The notes beneath the pieces are model-generated. The model saw only the letters and a program-made list of their open reading frames with translations. It was not told where the DNA came from and searched no databases. From positions 62,001-126,000 of the forward strand of contig JAPTJF010000066.1 of NCBI GenBank assembly GCA_029339195.1: DNA of 64,000 nt, given 5' to 3'. This stretch comes from Micractinium sp. NFX-FRZ (lineage: Eukaryota > Chlorophyta > Trebouxiophyceae > Chlorellales > Chlorellaceae). Position numbers and translations under genes: made by a program. Of this stretch, positions 23,015-34,400 are shown piece by piece (the stretch's first letter is position 1; the number at the start of each line of letters is the position of its first letter).

Positions 23015-23126
23015 GGTAGCGCGTTGCCCTGCACGCAGCCGCTCCCTGCCACGCATGCCTGCAGCCAGCCGCTGTGCCCGCTGTGCCCGTTGTGCCAGGC
23101 TGGAGAGCTATGTCCTCCGCAGCTAA
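23015..23126 (+). pseudogene. Third RING-tail remnant
   Basis: About 110 bases resemble the 3' end of the RING exon at 58.2 kb. They include a match to QPLCPLC and, one frame off, LESYVLRS followed by a stop (parent VESYILRSRR). The two parts sit in different frames and the zinc ligands upstream are lost, so this is a frameshifted fragment. Confidence 0.6.
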
Positions 23127-23671
23127 GGTGCACGTGCACCATTCCTTCGATGCATGAACGACCAACCTGAATGGTGTGTGTGCTGCCGCCAGGCGTCTGC
23201 CATGCCACCCCGGTTGCGCTGCACCTCCTCTCACAGGTTCAACCAGCGTCCTCTGGGTGGGCGTGGTCACCCGCCCACCCGCCCGCCTTTTTACAACACA
23301 CTGATGCCTTGACCCCTTCTGGCTGTCCATCAGTGCTGCCGTTGAGTGCATAGTAGATATTTCTAAGAAAGAAGAAGGTGCGCCGCCGCTTTCGTGGCAG
23401 GCGCCAGATTGGCGGCGGCAGTCGCCAGTATCCCACCCACTGCTCGCACGCAGGCGCCATCGGCGCTCAATGCGCAAACGCACCTTCGTTCACTTCCAAA
23501 TAAAAAATCTTCTCGACACTCGTTTCAAACACCGCCCCGGACCCGCCAACCCTACCCGTGGACGACCGCCGCTACCGCCAGCTTTGCATTCGGTTCTGCT
23601 GCCATATCGTTGTGCACCGAAGCATCGCGGTTTATTAGTCCCAGCAGAGGACAGCCTGTGCAGGGGTTGCG

Positions 23672-26438
23672 ATGGAGGGCTGCATGCTCCTCGCTCTGCT
23701 CAGCTTGTGCGCTGGCCTCGCCTGCGCCAGGCCTGAAGCCTCGGACACGTATCAGGTGCGGCTTCGTACAACGATCGCTGCGGCTGCCTGAATACCCCCT
23801 AAAAGCTACCCGCCGCCGGGCGGCCGCCGCCGCTGCTGGTTGCCCGCCGCAGTGCCGCCAGGGGTGTTGCCGGCCACCCCAATCTCAGAGGCGTACTGGC
23901 AGGCTCTGCCGCAGGGATTGGCAGGCTTCATCCAAGCCAGCTTCTAGTGTCGAGCCAACTGTCTGGGTGCCCACTGTGCAGAGGCGGTGAATCTCCACTC
24001 CCCCCCCGCATCGCGACCCCTCCTCCATCCCTCCTCACGTGTGGCGCAGGCCCGGAGTGGTGGCGGTGTCTCAGTGGCGGCAACGACAGACCACTCGCTG
24101 CGCTGGCTCCCAGTCCGCCCGTCATTAGGTGGAGGCGACTGCAGGGCGGCCTGCCAGGCGGGAGGCACGACTGCTGTGAGCAGCGGCACGTCCAATGCCA
24201 CGCTGTGTGCCGCCACATACAAGCGCCCAGGCGTGCCGCTGTTGTACCGAGACGACATCCTGAGCGGTGGGTGGGTTTTTTGGGGTGGGCGGGCGGGTGG
24301 TTGGGCAGGTGGTTGCGGACGGTACTACCTGCAGCTGCCATAATGGCTCGCCAACCTGCGCTGGCTGGTGTGCACCAGCAGGGCACAGGGTTTGGGAGTT
24401 GAGCCCGGGGGCGGCAGCGTCCGGAGGCACCGGACTAGCACACAGGCTGGTGTACCCACGAAGGCCAGCCCTGTCCCTTCCCTTCCCCGCCTGCAGGCAC
24501 CAAGCCTGACAGCGGGGGCTGCAGCTTCGTGGATGCGAACGGCAAATTTGCGACCATCAGTGCGACGCCCAGAGGCCGTGGCACCTACCTGTGTGGGTGC
24601 GCCAGGCAGGGCGCCACGCGGTGGGTCGGCAGCGCGGCCCCCTGCCCCGCCGGCTCCCTCAACACATATGTGACGTGCCGGTTCAACTTCCAGGGGCAGG
24701 TGAGGAATATGAGGAGTGGCTATCAGTCAAAGGGCGGTCAAAGGGCGGGACAGGGGTGGGGATGCAGGGCGGCTGGCGCCAACAGCAGAGGGGCACACAT
24801 GGGAAAGGCGCCGTGGGAGGACGCGGCGAGGGAGGACGCAAGTCAAGGGGCTGCTGCTGATGCTCTGGGAGTGGGTGGTAGAGGCGGGAACGTGAAGAGG
24901 AGCCAACCACGACCGCATATGCCACCCACCCCCTGCCTGCCGGCCCGGGCCGTCTGCCTGGCAACCTGCGCCCTACCCGCCTGCCCACCTGCCTGTTCGT
25001 CGTGAATGTGATACGAACCAGGACGACCGCTGAAGTGGGGAAGACCCACCCCCCTGATGTAGAGACGGGATCTCCCCACCTGCCTCCGCTCACCCCTCCT
25101 CCCGCATGTGCTGCAGTACTACCTGGGTTGGAAGAACACGCAGGACCGCTGCATGTTTGGGGTCCCGCCCTCGGCTGTCTACTCGGCGGGCGACAAGTAC
25201 GAGCGGCTGTGCGACACACTGTGAGCGGCATTGTGCCCCTTGCGTAAGGCACTGCATGAGCAACAGCAGCCCCTGAACTACTGCTGCTTTGCCCTCTCTG
25301 GCCTGCCCGCCTGCTGGGCTGTTGTGTGGGGACGAAGGTGAGCGAGCGCTGCTGTCCTGACTGTACGCTGGCGGTGCCCCCCTCAGCAACTTAACCGGCA
25401 TGCCACGCCTGCCCAGCAGCAGGCAGGGTGGCCCCCTTGACAGATGGTGGGTGCAGCCGACCCAGCACCCGCCATGCTGCTGCGCGCGACTTGCTGGCAC
25501 TGGTGCAGGGACACGCAAGCGGTGTACCGCACGGGGTCGCTGACATGGCGCCACGTCAGAAGCAACGACTGTTTTGGCACGTGCCGGGCAGCCCGCCAGG
25601 AGGCTGTGTCATCAGGCACCACAGGCGTAGCCCTCTGCTCCTACACCCTCAATGGCACCGCCTTCCCAAGTGAGTCAACGTGGGATGCGGGGGCGCCCTT
25701 GGGGAGGTGGCTGCAGCCGCCTGCTGTGCTGTGCTAGGCTGTGCTTTCTGTGCTGTGCTGCACCGCCTTCCCAAGTGAGTCAGTGGGCAATAGTGTGCAG
25801 CAGGGGAAGACCCACTTTGGAGGTGGTTGGCAGTTGTGCTGTGCCTGTGCTGTGCTGTGCTGTGCTGTGCTGTGCTGTGCTGTGCTGTGCTGTGCTGTGC
25901 TGTGCTGCAGCTCCAAGCAGCCCTACCGAAGCTTCAGGCCTTCAAAGCCTGGCCCGCCGTGGCGGGTGCACATCACTTGACTCACAGCTGTAACTCCATG
26001 CCAACTGCCCCCTCCCACCACCCGACTGCAGACAACTTCGCCGCTCGAGGCACACTGCGCTGGGCCCCGGGGCAGGGCTGCATGCTGGCAGACACAGAGG
26101 CCCCCACCACCGAGTGCCCGCTGACCTCCTCATACCTGTGTGCGTGCCAGACGCCCCGCAAGGGGCCCGTCTGGAAGCCGATGGACGGCAGTTTCACCGA
26201 CTGCAAGCGCCCCGTGCGCCTGCCTCAATACGCTAACTCAATTGAGGGGCCGCTGCTGTCGGGGCAGTGGCTCAACATCTGCCGCGCACGGGCCACCCCC
26301 CAGGTGTGGTCGATCGGCTTGTTTGATGGCGGCACCGAGTGCCTCGTGATGTCGGCTAAAACACGCACCTGCGCAGGCGAGTTTGTGATCTGGGCGGAGC
26401 GGCGCAAGCCCACGTTTGAGCTGCTGTGCGAGGAGTAG
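23672..26438 (+). CDS. Cysteine-rich secreted protein with repeated modules
   Basis: Six exons: 23672-23755, 24050-24266, 24497-24699, 25117-25220, 25509-25669, 26032-26438; 391 residues, phases closing. MEGCMLLALLSLCAGLACA is a signal peptide. Two copies of a module follow. Module 1 has SLRWLPVRPS, DCRAACQAGGTTAVSSGTSN, LCAATY, then GCSFVDANGK and YLCGCARQ. Module 2 has SLTWRHVRSN, DCFGTCRAARQEAVSSGTTG, LCSYTLNG, then GCMLADTEAP and YLCACQTP. Related stretches are YYLGWKNTQDRCMF in between and WLNICRARATPQVWSIGLF near the C-terminus. I do not recognise the family with confidence. The CRA...G...C pattern distantly recalls natterin/DUF3421-type repeats, which is only a guess. Many cysteines and a leader suggest an extracellular, cell-wall or vacuolar protein. 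The exon 2 acceptor was chosen by phase. Confidence 0.75.
25758..25783 (+). repeat. Exon echo, donor edge of Cys-rich gene exon 5
   Basis: Matches about 24 bases across the exon 5 end and its GTGAGT donor (template 25654-25680). It lies 104 bases downstream and keeps a perfect donor. Confidence 0.85.
25836..25908. repeat. Pentanucleotide (TGTGC)n microsatellite
   Basis: More than ten tandem tgtgc units in intron 5 of the Cys-rich gene, just after the exon echo. Confidence 0.95.
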
Positions 26439-26946
26439 CGCAGCGTGCGCAGCACGCGCAGCAGAGCAAGGTCCAGCGCGCGCCGTTATAGCGCAGCCCG
26501 GTAAGCCGATGCACTACTGCCGTACTCTTCCCCCCTGTCCCGCTCGCAAGTCGCACTTGTGTTACATACTCACTGAGCCCTCCACTCATCATCGTGCCTG
26601 CTGTGCCTTTCACCACTGCCTTTCCCGCACACGGGTGCACCACGGGCTCAGCTGTCGCCAGCGCAGGGTGCCTCACCACATCACAAACATTGTTTCCCTG
26701 GATGCGCGTGAATGTGTGTGTCACAATTCGAATGAAAACGCCTGCTTCCTGAGAGAAAACAGGCCAGGAGTTCACTGGGTAGCGGTGCTGCGCATAGCGG
26801 CGGCTGCACGGAATGGAATGGCGGCAGCGGGACAGCGCCTGCACCCAGGGCAATGCTGTGCATTCCCAAACTGCGCATGATCGACTTCCGATTTTCATTC
26901 ATGACGCGTTGTTGACCCTCCACAAAGCGAGGGACGACGGGAAGCG
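26439..26946. other. Intergenic region before the mannosidase gene
   Basis: 3' flank of the Cys-rich gene and 5' flank of the GH47 gene, both on the plus strand. No ORF with a domain is seen. Confidence 0.45.
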
Positions 26947-29900
26947 ATGGGGCGCAGAGGTGCGCCACTGAGTGGTCACAGCCTCCCCTCTTCACTGGCG
27001 CAGCGACGTGGTGGATGCTAGCAATGATCATAAAGTAATGCCTGCCTGCCCTCTGTTGCAGAGCGCCCCGGCCCTCTCGCCGTGACTGCGCTACTGGCCT
27101 TGCTAAGCCTGGGGAGCGCCCTGAAGGGCGGCGCCGCCGAGTCGGAGGCGCGGAATGCGGCCCGGGATTCCGAGCAGACAGAAGGCGCCCGCAGCAGCAC
27201 GGGCCCAGAGCAGGCAGCGGCGGCGGCGACGGCGGCAGCAGCCGCTGCACACCACCACTTGCCTTCCAATCCCCAGGTTCAACCGGCGGATGATAGCGTG
27301 CGCTGCCGCCTGTCTGGCATCTGCGACGGCCCGCATACCGCCTGCAACGCTAGCTCGGCGGCAACAGCTGCCAGCGGGGCAGGTGGCGGCCACGGCAGCG
27401 AGGGTGATGCATCCTCACACTCTCCAAATGAGGAAGATCCTTTGGCCTGCATCACATCTGATGAGGGACGGGCCGCCGCCGTGGTGGATGCAGCCCGACA
27501 CGCGTGGAGCGGCTACCGGTGGGTGGGTGCTTGGAGTTGGAGGGGCAGAGGGGCGGGGCAGAGGGGCAGCGGGGCTTCAATGCCGCTGAGCCTCGGAAAT
27601 GTGCCTGTGCCTGAGTGCCTCCCACACCGGCAGGCAGCGGATGCATGTGGGACTGTTGTACGTCCAGGAAGCCAGGCAGCAGCCAGGCATGTACCAGTCG
27701 TTTGTGTCATGTGCCAGCCACATGTTCCCCACCGCCCTGCCCCCCTCCCCGCCGCTGCCTTGCTTCCCTCCCTCCCAATGCGGGGACTGCACAGGAGCAC
27801 GTCTTCCCAACCCTCCCGCCCCTGAATCCTGTGCCTCTCCACCGCGCCCTATGCACCGACTGCACTTGGGGGCGGGAACGAGTGGCAGCCGCTGAGCTGG
27901 CCACCCCTCCCCCCTCCAAAATTATCTGCCTCTGCCTGCTAAATTTTTGTCTGCCTCCCCACTGCCCCGTGTGTGCAGCGACTGCGCGTGGGGCGAGGAC
28001 GAGCTGCAGCCGCTGAGCTGCACGGGCATGCACTGGCTCAACCTGTCGCTCACCATGGTCGACTCCCTGGACACCCTGTACCTGCTGGGCCTGAGGAGGG
28101 AGTTTGAGGAGGCGGCAGAGTGAGTGGGGATTGCTGTGCTGTGACGACTTGTGTGTGCATGTGTGCTGCATACCATTTGGTCGACTTTCGTGCTCACCTG
28201 TAAGCACGAAATGTATCTGCTGGGCATGAGGAGGAAGTTTGCAATGCAGCAGAGTGAGCGGGGATGTGGGGTGTGCTTGCAGTTGGGCTCCTGGTTGTTC
28301 TCCTCGTCGTGGCACTGTGGTAGCGGATGTGGCGGTTCAGTGGGGCGTACCACGGTGCTAGCAGGGTGGGCACTCCTGGCAGTGGGGCTGCGGCGGCGGC
28401 AGCTGCAGCTGCTGCTGCTGAGCATGTGGAGCGAGTCAAAGAGGCTGCGGTGGGACCACCACCACGCACCCTCATCCTGCTGCCTTGATCTTGTCTTTAC
28501 ATATATATCTATCCACAACCTGCAGGTGGCTGGTGGACCACCTGGACGTGGGTGCGCCCTCGGAGGTCAACCTGTTTGAGACCACGATCCGTGTGCTGGG
28601 AGGCCTGCTGGCAGGGCAGGCTCTGAGCGTGGACAGCCACCCCAAGCTGTCGCGCCAGCTGGCAGAGAAGGCGGCGGAACTGGGGGCGCGTCTGATGCCC
28701 GCCTTTGATTCGCCGTCGGGTGAGGGGACGGGAGGGGTAGAGGGGGAGGGAGAGGGTGCCTCATGCTTTAGGCCTGCCTTTGACTCGCCGTCAGGTGAGG
28801 GGAGGGGAGGAGTGGGGCAGGGGAGGGAGAGGGTTCAGGTCAAGAGCAGCTACATGATGACCCTGAGCCCGAGCCCGAGCTCTGCAGCCTGCTCCTGCGC
28901 CTCCTGGTGTGCTCAAGTCTGCCGGCAATGCAGCATGCTTGACTTTAGTTCCAACGCTGAGGTGTATGATACACTTGTACCGCCGCTGCAGGCGTGCCGT
29001 ATTCGGACGTCAACCTACGCACCGGCCAGGCGTCGCCGCCCAAGTGGGGCCACATCAGCAGCCTCTCAGAGATGTGCAGCGTGTCCCTAGAGTTCACCTA
29101 CCTAGCCAGGTGGGGAGCCTGCATATAGCCCTGCAGCATCGCGCTTCAGTCAGTCCCCTAGTGCTCGTCTTGATCGGACCCTCCTCGTTCTCCCACCCAT
29201 ATGGCATGGTCACAAAAGGGGCCGTGCCTGCAAAGATAGCCCCAGGGCCCCGCTTGCACCCATGGTAGCTGACTGGTGCCTTTGGCTCAATTTCCTGTGG
29301 GCTTCCTCAACCCCACGCCCTCGGGCTGTAATCTTCTTCTCTTCCCCGCGTGGACCCCTTGCTCCCCCTGCCCCTCTCCCCTGCCCTGCATCCCACCCGT
29401 TCCGCCAAATTACGGCGCACGTCCCCTTTCAGCAGGCACCGCTAGCGGTCCACTTGCCCTCTCCCTACTTTTGCCACACACACACACACAACCTTGCGCC
29501 CCCCCCCTCCGCCCCTACCAATAGGATCACTGGGCACCTGGCTTTCGAGGAGGTGCCGCTGGCGGTACACGACCGCCTGGCGGCGGCGGCCAGTGCAGGC
29601 GGAGGCCTGCTGGGCCAGTTCTTTGACCCGCTGACGGGGAAAGCGCAGAAGGATCACGGCGGCACAATCACGCTGGGTGAGCCTGGGTGGCAGGGGATTC
29701 TTGTGGATTGCTGACCCCTGGGTGGCTGGGCGCGGGCCGGCGTGCTGGAAAGGTTGGAAACGAGCGCAGCTCAGCACTGAGCGCAGCTCAGCAACCAGAC
29801 AAGGGAAGCCTGGGGCATCCCCCACTTGCGGATTGCCGGCTTGAGTACGTGGCCCACTTGAGATTCCTCTACCCCCATCCCCTCCACCATCCATTTGTCA

Positions 29901-32900
29901 ACCGGCAGGGCGCAGGTGGGAGCGCAACGCGACGCTTGCTCCTCAAAAGCTGAACCCCTATGCGTGACTTGCTCATTCTGTCCCCCCTTGCAGGTGCCCG
30001 GTCCGATTCTTACTACGAATACCTGCTCAAGCAGTGGCTGGTCACGGGCAAGAGCGAGGCGTGGCTGAGGGAGCGATACGTGCAGGCCATGCAGAGCGTG
30101 CGCAGCAGGTGCGGGGTGCCGCACGCTGTGCGCTGCGCTGCGCTATGCTGTGCCATGTTTTGCTGGTTGGAACTGCGCCAGTGGGTGTTACGTCTGCAAC
30201 TGCTGCCGGCCGTGTCATCATGCTGCTGGTGGCCCCTTGGCGTGCACGGCACGGCTGCCCCCCGTCGCGTGCCCCCCTTCCCACGACTCGTGCTCCACTT
30301 GCTGCCACCCCCTGGCCTGGCCGCCCACCTCCCCCCACCGCCCCCGCTCGCTCGTGACGCAGGCTGCTGAAGCGCACCGCCCCGCCGGGCCGGCCTGGGC
30401 TGTGGTACATTGCTGAGCAACAGAAGGGGGGCGAGATCAGCGGAAAGATGGACCACCTCGTCTGCTTCCTGCCAGGTCAGACCCGGTGGGTTGCTTTCCT
30501 CCTTCGCGACACGTCTGGGCAACCGGTGGGATTTTGGTGCATGCCATTGGTGCCGCTCTTTTCTGCCAACACCAGTCCTCCACTCCCTGCAGGGCTGCCA
30601 GCTGTGCGTAGGACAGCACAACGTCACCACCCGTTGCTGTTGTTGACTATGTCCATTGGCCCGCACCACCGAGCCCATGCAGGGCTGCTGGCGCTGGGCG
30701 ACTCCCACAACGTCAGCACCCATTGCTAGTGTGTATCAACATTAAACGTGTCCATAACCTGTGCCGCTGTGGCCCCATGCAGGGCTGCTGGCGCTGGGCG
30801 ACTTCCACAACGTCAGCACCCGGGCCAGCGACCCATACGCCACCCGACCCGAGGGCAGCGCCGCCACCAGCGGCACAGAGGAGGCGGCAGCGGGCGCCGA
30901 GGGGATGACGGATCTGCAGGCGGCGCATGAGCTGGCGCTGAGCTGTTACGAGCTGTACCGCCGCTCCCCCGCGGGACTGGCCCCCGAGATTGCACACTTT
31001 GAGAACAACTCAGGTGGGGAGTCCGGCAATTGTTATCAGGTGTCAATTATATTAATTAATCGTCAAGAGCAGGGGCCAGAGGAGTTCTTGGGGTCCCCGC
31101 CCGCCTTTGCCCTTGCCTGCAGGTGCCCTGCGCCTGCCTCCCTGCCTTCCACGCCCTGCCAGTCTGCCTGCCACCTGCCTCATCCCTCCTCCCACCTTGC
31201 GGGATGATGTCACCTCATCCCTTTCGCATCCCCCCCACCCGCCTCGCCTGGCCAACCTGCATCTCTTCACAACCTTACGTCCTCCACGCACTGCTCTGCC
31301 CCCCCGCCCCCCCTGGTGTGCAGAGGCCCACGACTTCCCCAATCGCCATGTGCATGACGTGGGGCATGGCGACTTCTCCATCAAACCAAACGTGAGGAGC
31401 GGCAGCAGCAGGGGCACCAGACTCTTGTTGAGAGGAGAGTGCTTGCCACAGCGCACGTACTGCGCCGTGCTGTGCGCACAGTGCCAGCAACACAGCTCGC
31501 ACACTCTCATGCTTGCAGGACGCGCACAGCGTACTGCACCCCGATCTTTGTAGTGCCTCCACCTGCACTTTCTTTCTTCCTTCCTGCCTGGCTGAAACAG
31601 CATGCCCTGCCGCCCACCCCCACTCCATACATCCGCCCCCCGCACAGGACGCGCACAACCTGTTGCGCCCCGAATCTGTGGAGTCTTTCTACCTCCTCTG
31701 GAAAGTCACCGGCGACCCGCAGTACAAGCAGTGGGCCTGGCAGGTGAGGGGAGGGCTCAGCGTGACCACAGCACACGCGTGGGCAGAGCATGGGCGTACC
31801 TTCCAATGCGGGCAGTGGGCCTGGCAGGTGAGGGCCTGCCTGGCCAGCTGAGCGTGCTGACCCTCTGGTACTGCCGGCTGGGGGCGGTGCATGGTGCGCT
31901 TGTGTGGACATCACTACGCCTGGTTGGCATGGGCCCCCGTGCCTCCGTATTCCTCTCCACACATGCCTCAGCCACTCCCTCCCTGCACCCCCATCCGTGC
32001 ATACACACCTCCGCTCATTCAACCCCCCTCCCATTGCCCACAGGTGTTTCGGGCGCTCGAAAAGTGGGCCCGGGTGCGGCCAGAGGACCGCACCGAGCGT
32101 TGCTTCGACTGCCTGGCCCAGGCGGCAGCCGAGGCAGCCAAGGCAGCCAAGGGGAGGGGGGCGGCGGGACAGGGGGAGGCGGGCAGGCACCTGCGCCGAG
32201 CTGCGGCAGCAGAGGTGCTGCAGAGCCAGCTGAGGGGAGGCGAGGTGTGCTCAAGCTGCAGCAGCACAGGAGGCTACACAAGCCTGGAGTCGGTTCTATC
32301 AGTGCCACCTGTGCGGCGGGACAAGGTGAGGGGGAAGCGAGCATGGGGGCGGCAGGGGCTATAGGATGCAGGGCGGTGCCGCTTCGCCTGCCGCTGTGGT
32401 TGGCTGCTCAATTGCCGGCGTGGGGGGGCGGTTGCGGGACGCGCCCATGTGGTGCAACTTCTGCCCTGGCTGGCGCCCAGCCTCCTGGCCAAGCGGCCAC
32501 CGCCTGCCTGGTTGTCTGCCCGCCCCCCCCTGCCTGCCCCCCCTGCCTGCCCTCACCTGCTTTCCCTTTGGCCCTGCCTGCCTGCTCTGCCTGCCTGCCT
32601 GGCCCGCCACCTGCCCATCCTGCCTGCCCCTCCCTGCCTGCCCTCACCTGCGTCCCCCTTGCCGCTGCCTGCCCCCGCAGGCAGAGTGTTTTTAGAACTG
32701 CTTCCCTGACACTTCCTCCCTTTCCTCCACCTCAGATGGAGTCCTTCTTCCTGGCTGAGACCCTCAAGTACCTGTACCTCATCTTCGTGGAGCCGCCAGA
32801 CCGCTGCCTGCACCCCAGCTGCCAGGCGGGGCAGGCGGAGCAGCAGCAGGAGCAGGGGCAGGACGAAGCAGAGAAGCAGCAAGGCCAGCAGGCGGCAGAG

Positions 32901-33725
32901 CAGCAGCAAGAGAAGTGGCAGCAGGGTTCAGAAGGCAGCAGCGGCAGCGGCAGCAAAAGCAGCAGCAGCGGCAGCGGCGGCCGGGTGGAACGCCGGCCCC
33001 TGCTACCTCTGGACCGATTTGTGTTTACAACTGAGGCGCACGCCCTCCCCATTGTGGGCTCAGCTTTTGCCTCAGAAGTGGCACCAGTGCTGCACCCCAG
33101 CAGCCCCCTGCTGCGGCCATATGAGTGCGCGGACAGCGACAGCTGCGGCAGGGCCGCCGACGGCGGAAAGCTGACAGCAGCACAGGCGGCAGCAGCGGGC
33201 TTGAGAAGCATGGCGCAGCTGCGGCGGCAGCGGCAGCAGCCCCTGTTGCAGGTGCGGGATGCCACAGCACAGGTGCTGGAGACAGTGCTCGAGGACATGC
33301 TGCACAAGCTTGCCGACGCGGCGTCAGCCATGGCGGCGGCGGCAGGTAGAGCGCTGCCGCGGGCACGTGCTGGCGGCGGCACGGCAGCGGCGGCAGCGGC
33401 TGAGGAGGAAGAGGAGTATGCTGATGGCTTAAGCGAAGACGATGCAGCAGCAGCAGCAGCGGCGGATGAGGAGGGAGAGGAGGAGGAGATCTATGCTGAT
33501 GGGCTGAGCGAAGAAGATGCAGCAGCGGCAGCAGCGGTGGATGAGGAGGGAGAGGAGGTATACGCTGACGGCTTCAGCGAAGCGGATGATGCAGCAGCGG
33601 CGGCGGCAGCAGGAAGCAAGGGGCAGCAAGTGAAGGATGATGATGATGATGAGTATGCTGACCCTGAAGAGGAGGAGGTGGGCGCTGACGTGGCAAGCGC
33701 TGCTGCAACAGCTGCCGAATTGTAA
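26947..33725 (+). CDS. GH47 class I alpha-1,2-mannosidase (ER/Golgi type)
   Basis: Thirteen exons: 26947-26959, 27062-27518, 27979-28119, 28526-28719, 28992-29109, 29525-29676, 29994-30108, 30363-30475, 30783-31013, 31324-31391, 31648-31743, 32044-32325, 32736-33725; 989 residues, phases closing. The N-terminus (MGRRERPGP then [16 protein letters not shown]) is a type II signal anchor. GH47 blocks appear in order: [49 protein letters not shown] (catalytic Glu), [14 protein letters not shown] (Asp), [33 protein letters not shown] (Glu), FTTEAHALP (Ca-binding Thr). These enzymes trim mannose from N-glycans in the secretory pathway for maturation or [19 protein letters not shown] favours the ERManI/Golgi branch over EDEM. 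Two additions are unusual: a Gln/Ser/Gly-rich insert before [15 protein letters not shown], and a long acidic C-tail with [17 protein letters not shown] repeats. The 13-base exon 1 was chosen by phase and by the charge-anchor layout. Confidence 0.9.
28209..28265 (+). repeat. Exon echo, donor edge of mannosidase exon 3
   Basis: About 55 bases resemble the exon 3 end and donor (template 28075-28132, encoding [14 protein letters not shown]). The copy reads YLLGMRRKF before drifting and keeps the agagtgag donor context. It sits about 134 bases downstream. Confidence 0.85.
28771..28808 (+). repeat. Exon echo, donor edge of mannosidase exon 4
   Basis: Close copy of the exon 4 end (AFDSPS) with its GTGAGG donor (template 28697-28733), about 74 bases downstream. 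Confidence 0.9.
30586..30728 (+). repeat. Two exon echoes, acceptor edge of mannosidase exon 9
   Basis: The copy at 30672-30728 matches the acceptor and about 45 bases of exon 9 almost perfectly (template 30773-30830, encoding [13 protein letters not shown]), then hits a stop. An older copy at 30586-30637 keeps the CTGCAG acceptor and the ACAACGTCA core. Confidence 0.9.
31512..31554 (+). repeat. Exon echo, acceptor edge of mannosidase exon 11
   Basis: Resembles the first about 36 bases of exon 11 (template 31642-31685, [12 protein letters not shown]; the copy reads [10 protein letters not shown] then stop) with a TTGCAG acceptor. Confidence 0.8.
31810..31836 (+). repeat. Exon echo, donor edge of mannosidase exon 11
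   Basis: Copy of the exon 11 end and donor (template 31728-31752, QWAWQ plus GTGAGG), about 83 bases downstream. Confidence 0.8.
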
Positions 33726-34400
33726 ACAAGCCCTCGCTGCCTCCACGCCCACATACTTCCCGTGTCTCTTGGTCACACTCCCAGCACGTTGCGGTTTGAG
33801 CAAACTGGCTCATGGCAGCGTTCACACAACAGGGGACTGCCAGCATTGTCCACCGGAAGGGGACTGCCAGCATTGTGATTAGACTCAAGAGCACTCGCGG
33901 CGGGCAGCCGGGCTGGCACGCCATTACACCTCAGGCATGCGCACAGCAGGCCGCCTTGCCTCCTGCCTTCCCCTCCTGTTCTGCTTGTCTGGGGTCAACC
34001 GAAAGCTACATTACAAATTTCCAAGAGGGGCGGGGCCCCAGGAATACGAGGAGGCACTGCCGGCTGGCGCTGTCCACGGGCCGGGCGCAATTGCACCCGG
34101 TGCTGCTGATCCGAGTGATTGGCGCAGCTGCCAGCCAGGCATCTCCTCCAGGCGCCGGCGCCCCAAACCAGGCCCCCTCCATATCATCAAGTGGACAATC
34201 ACTTGATGTTGGCGTAAGGGAGGCAGCCCCTGCAGGTCAGGAAGGGAGCGCAGGTCAGATCAGAAGCAGGGCGCAGATAAGGTGGAGCAGCAAGAGGCAG
34301 AGCAAAGGTGGCACAGGTGCCTGCGGCCGCCACGCCACGGTCACTGCCGGCCTGCCAGTGCACGCTGCACAGCTCTCCATGCCTCCACTTCACTTTCGCC
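33726..34400. other. Convergent 3' region of mannosidase and bL35 genes
   Basis: Both neighbouring genes end here. The unit ggggactgccagcattgt is repeated at about 33832 and 33859. A minus-strand TGTAA lies at 34011-34015. No coding signal seen. Confidence 0.5.
34011..34015 (-). terminator. Candidate polyadenylation signal (TGTAA) for bL35
   Basis: TGTAA on the minus strand about 390 bases past the bL35 stop. Position fits a 3' UTR end; use is inferred. Confidence 0.35.

Larger units (their letters stand above)
22006..23671. other. Divergent intergenic region with telomere-like repeat and RING remnant
   Basis: Lies between the minus-strand binding-protein gene and the plus-strand Cys-rich gene and holds both promoters. 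It contains a poly-C run near 22170-22182, an inverted telomere-like repeat at 22603-22646 and a RING-tail remnant near 23015-23126. Confidence 0.6.

Noticed and set aside
22746..23126. Plus-strand frame ending in LESYVLRS as a gene
   Set aside because: Only its tail resembles the RING exon and that in a shifted frame; the rest shows no domain.
31602..33725. 707-codon single open frame covering the mannosidase 3' end
   Set aside because: The GH47 motifs in it are separated by GT-AG introns with low-complexity sequence that merely stays open.
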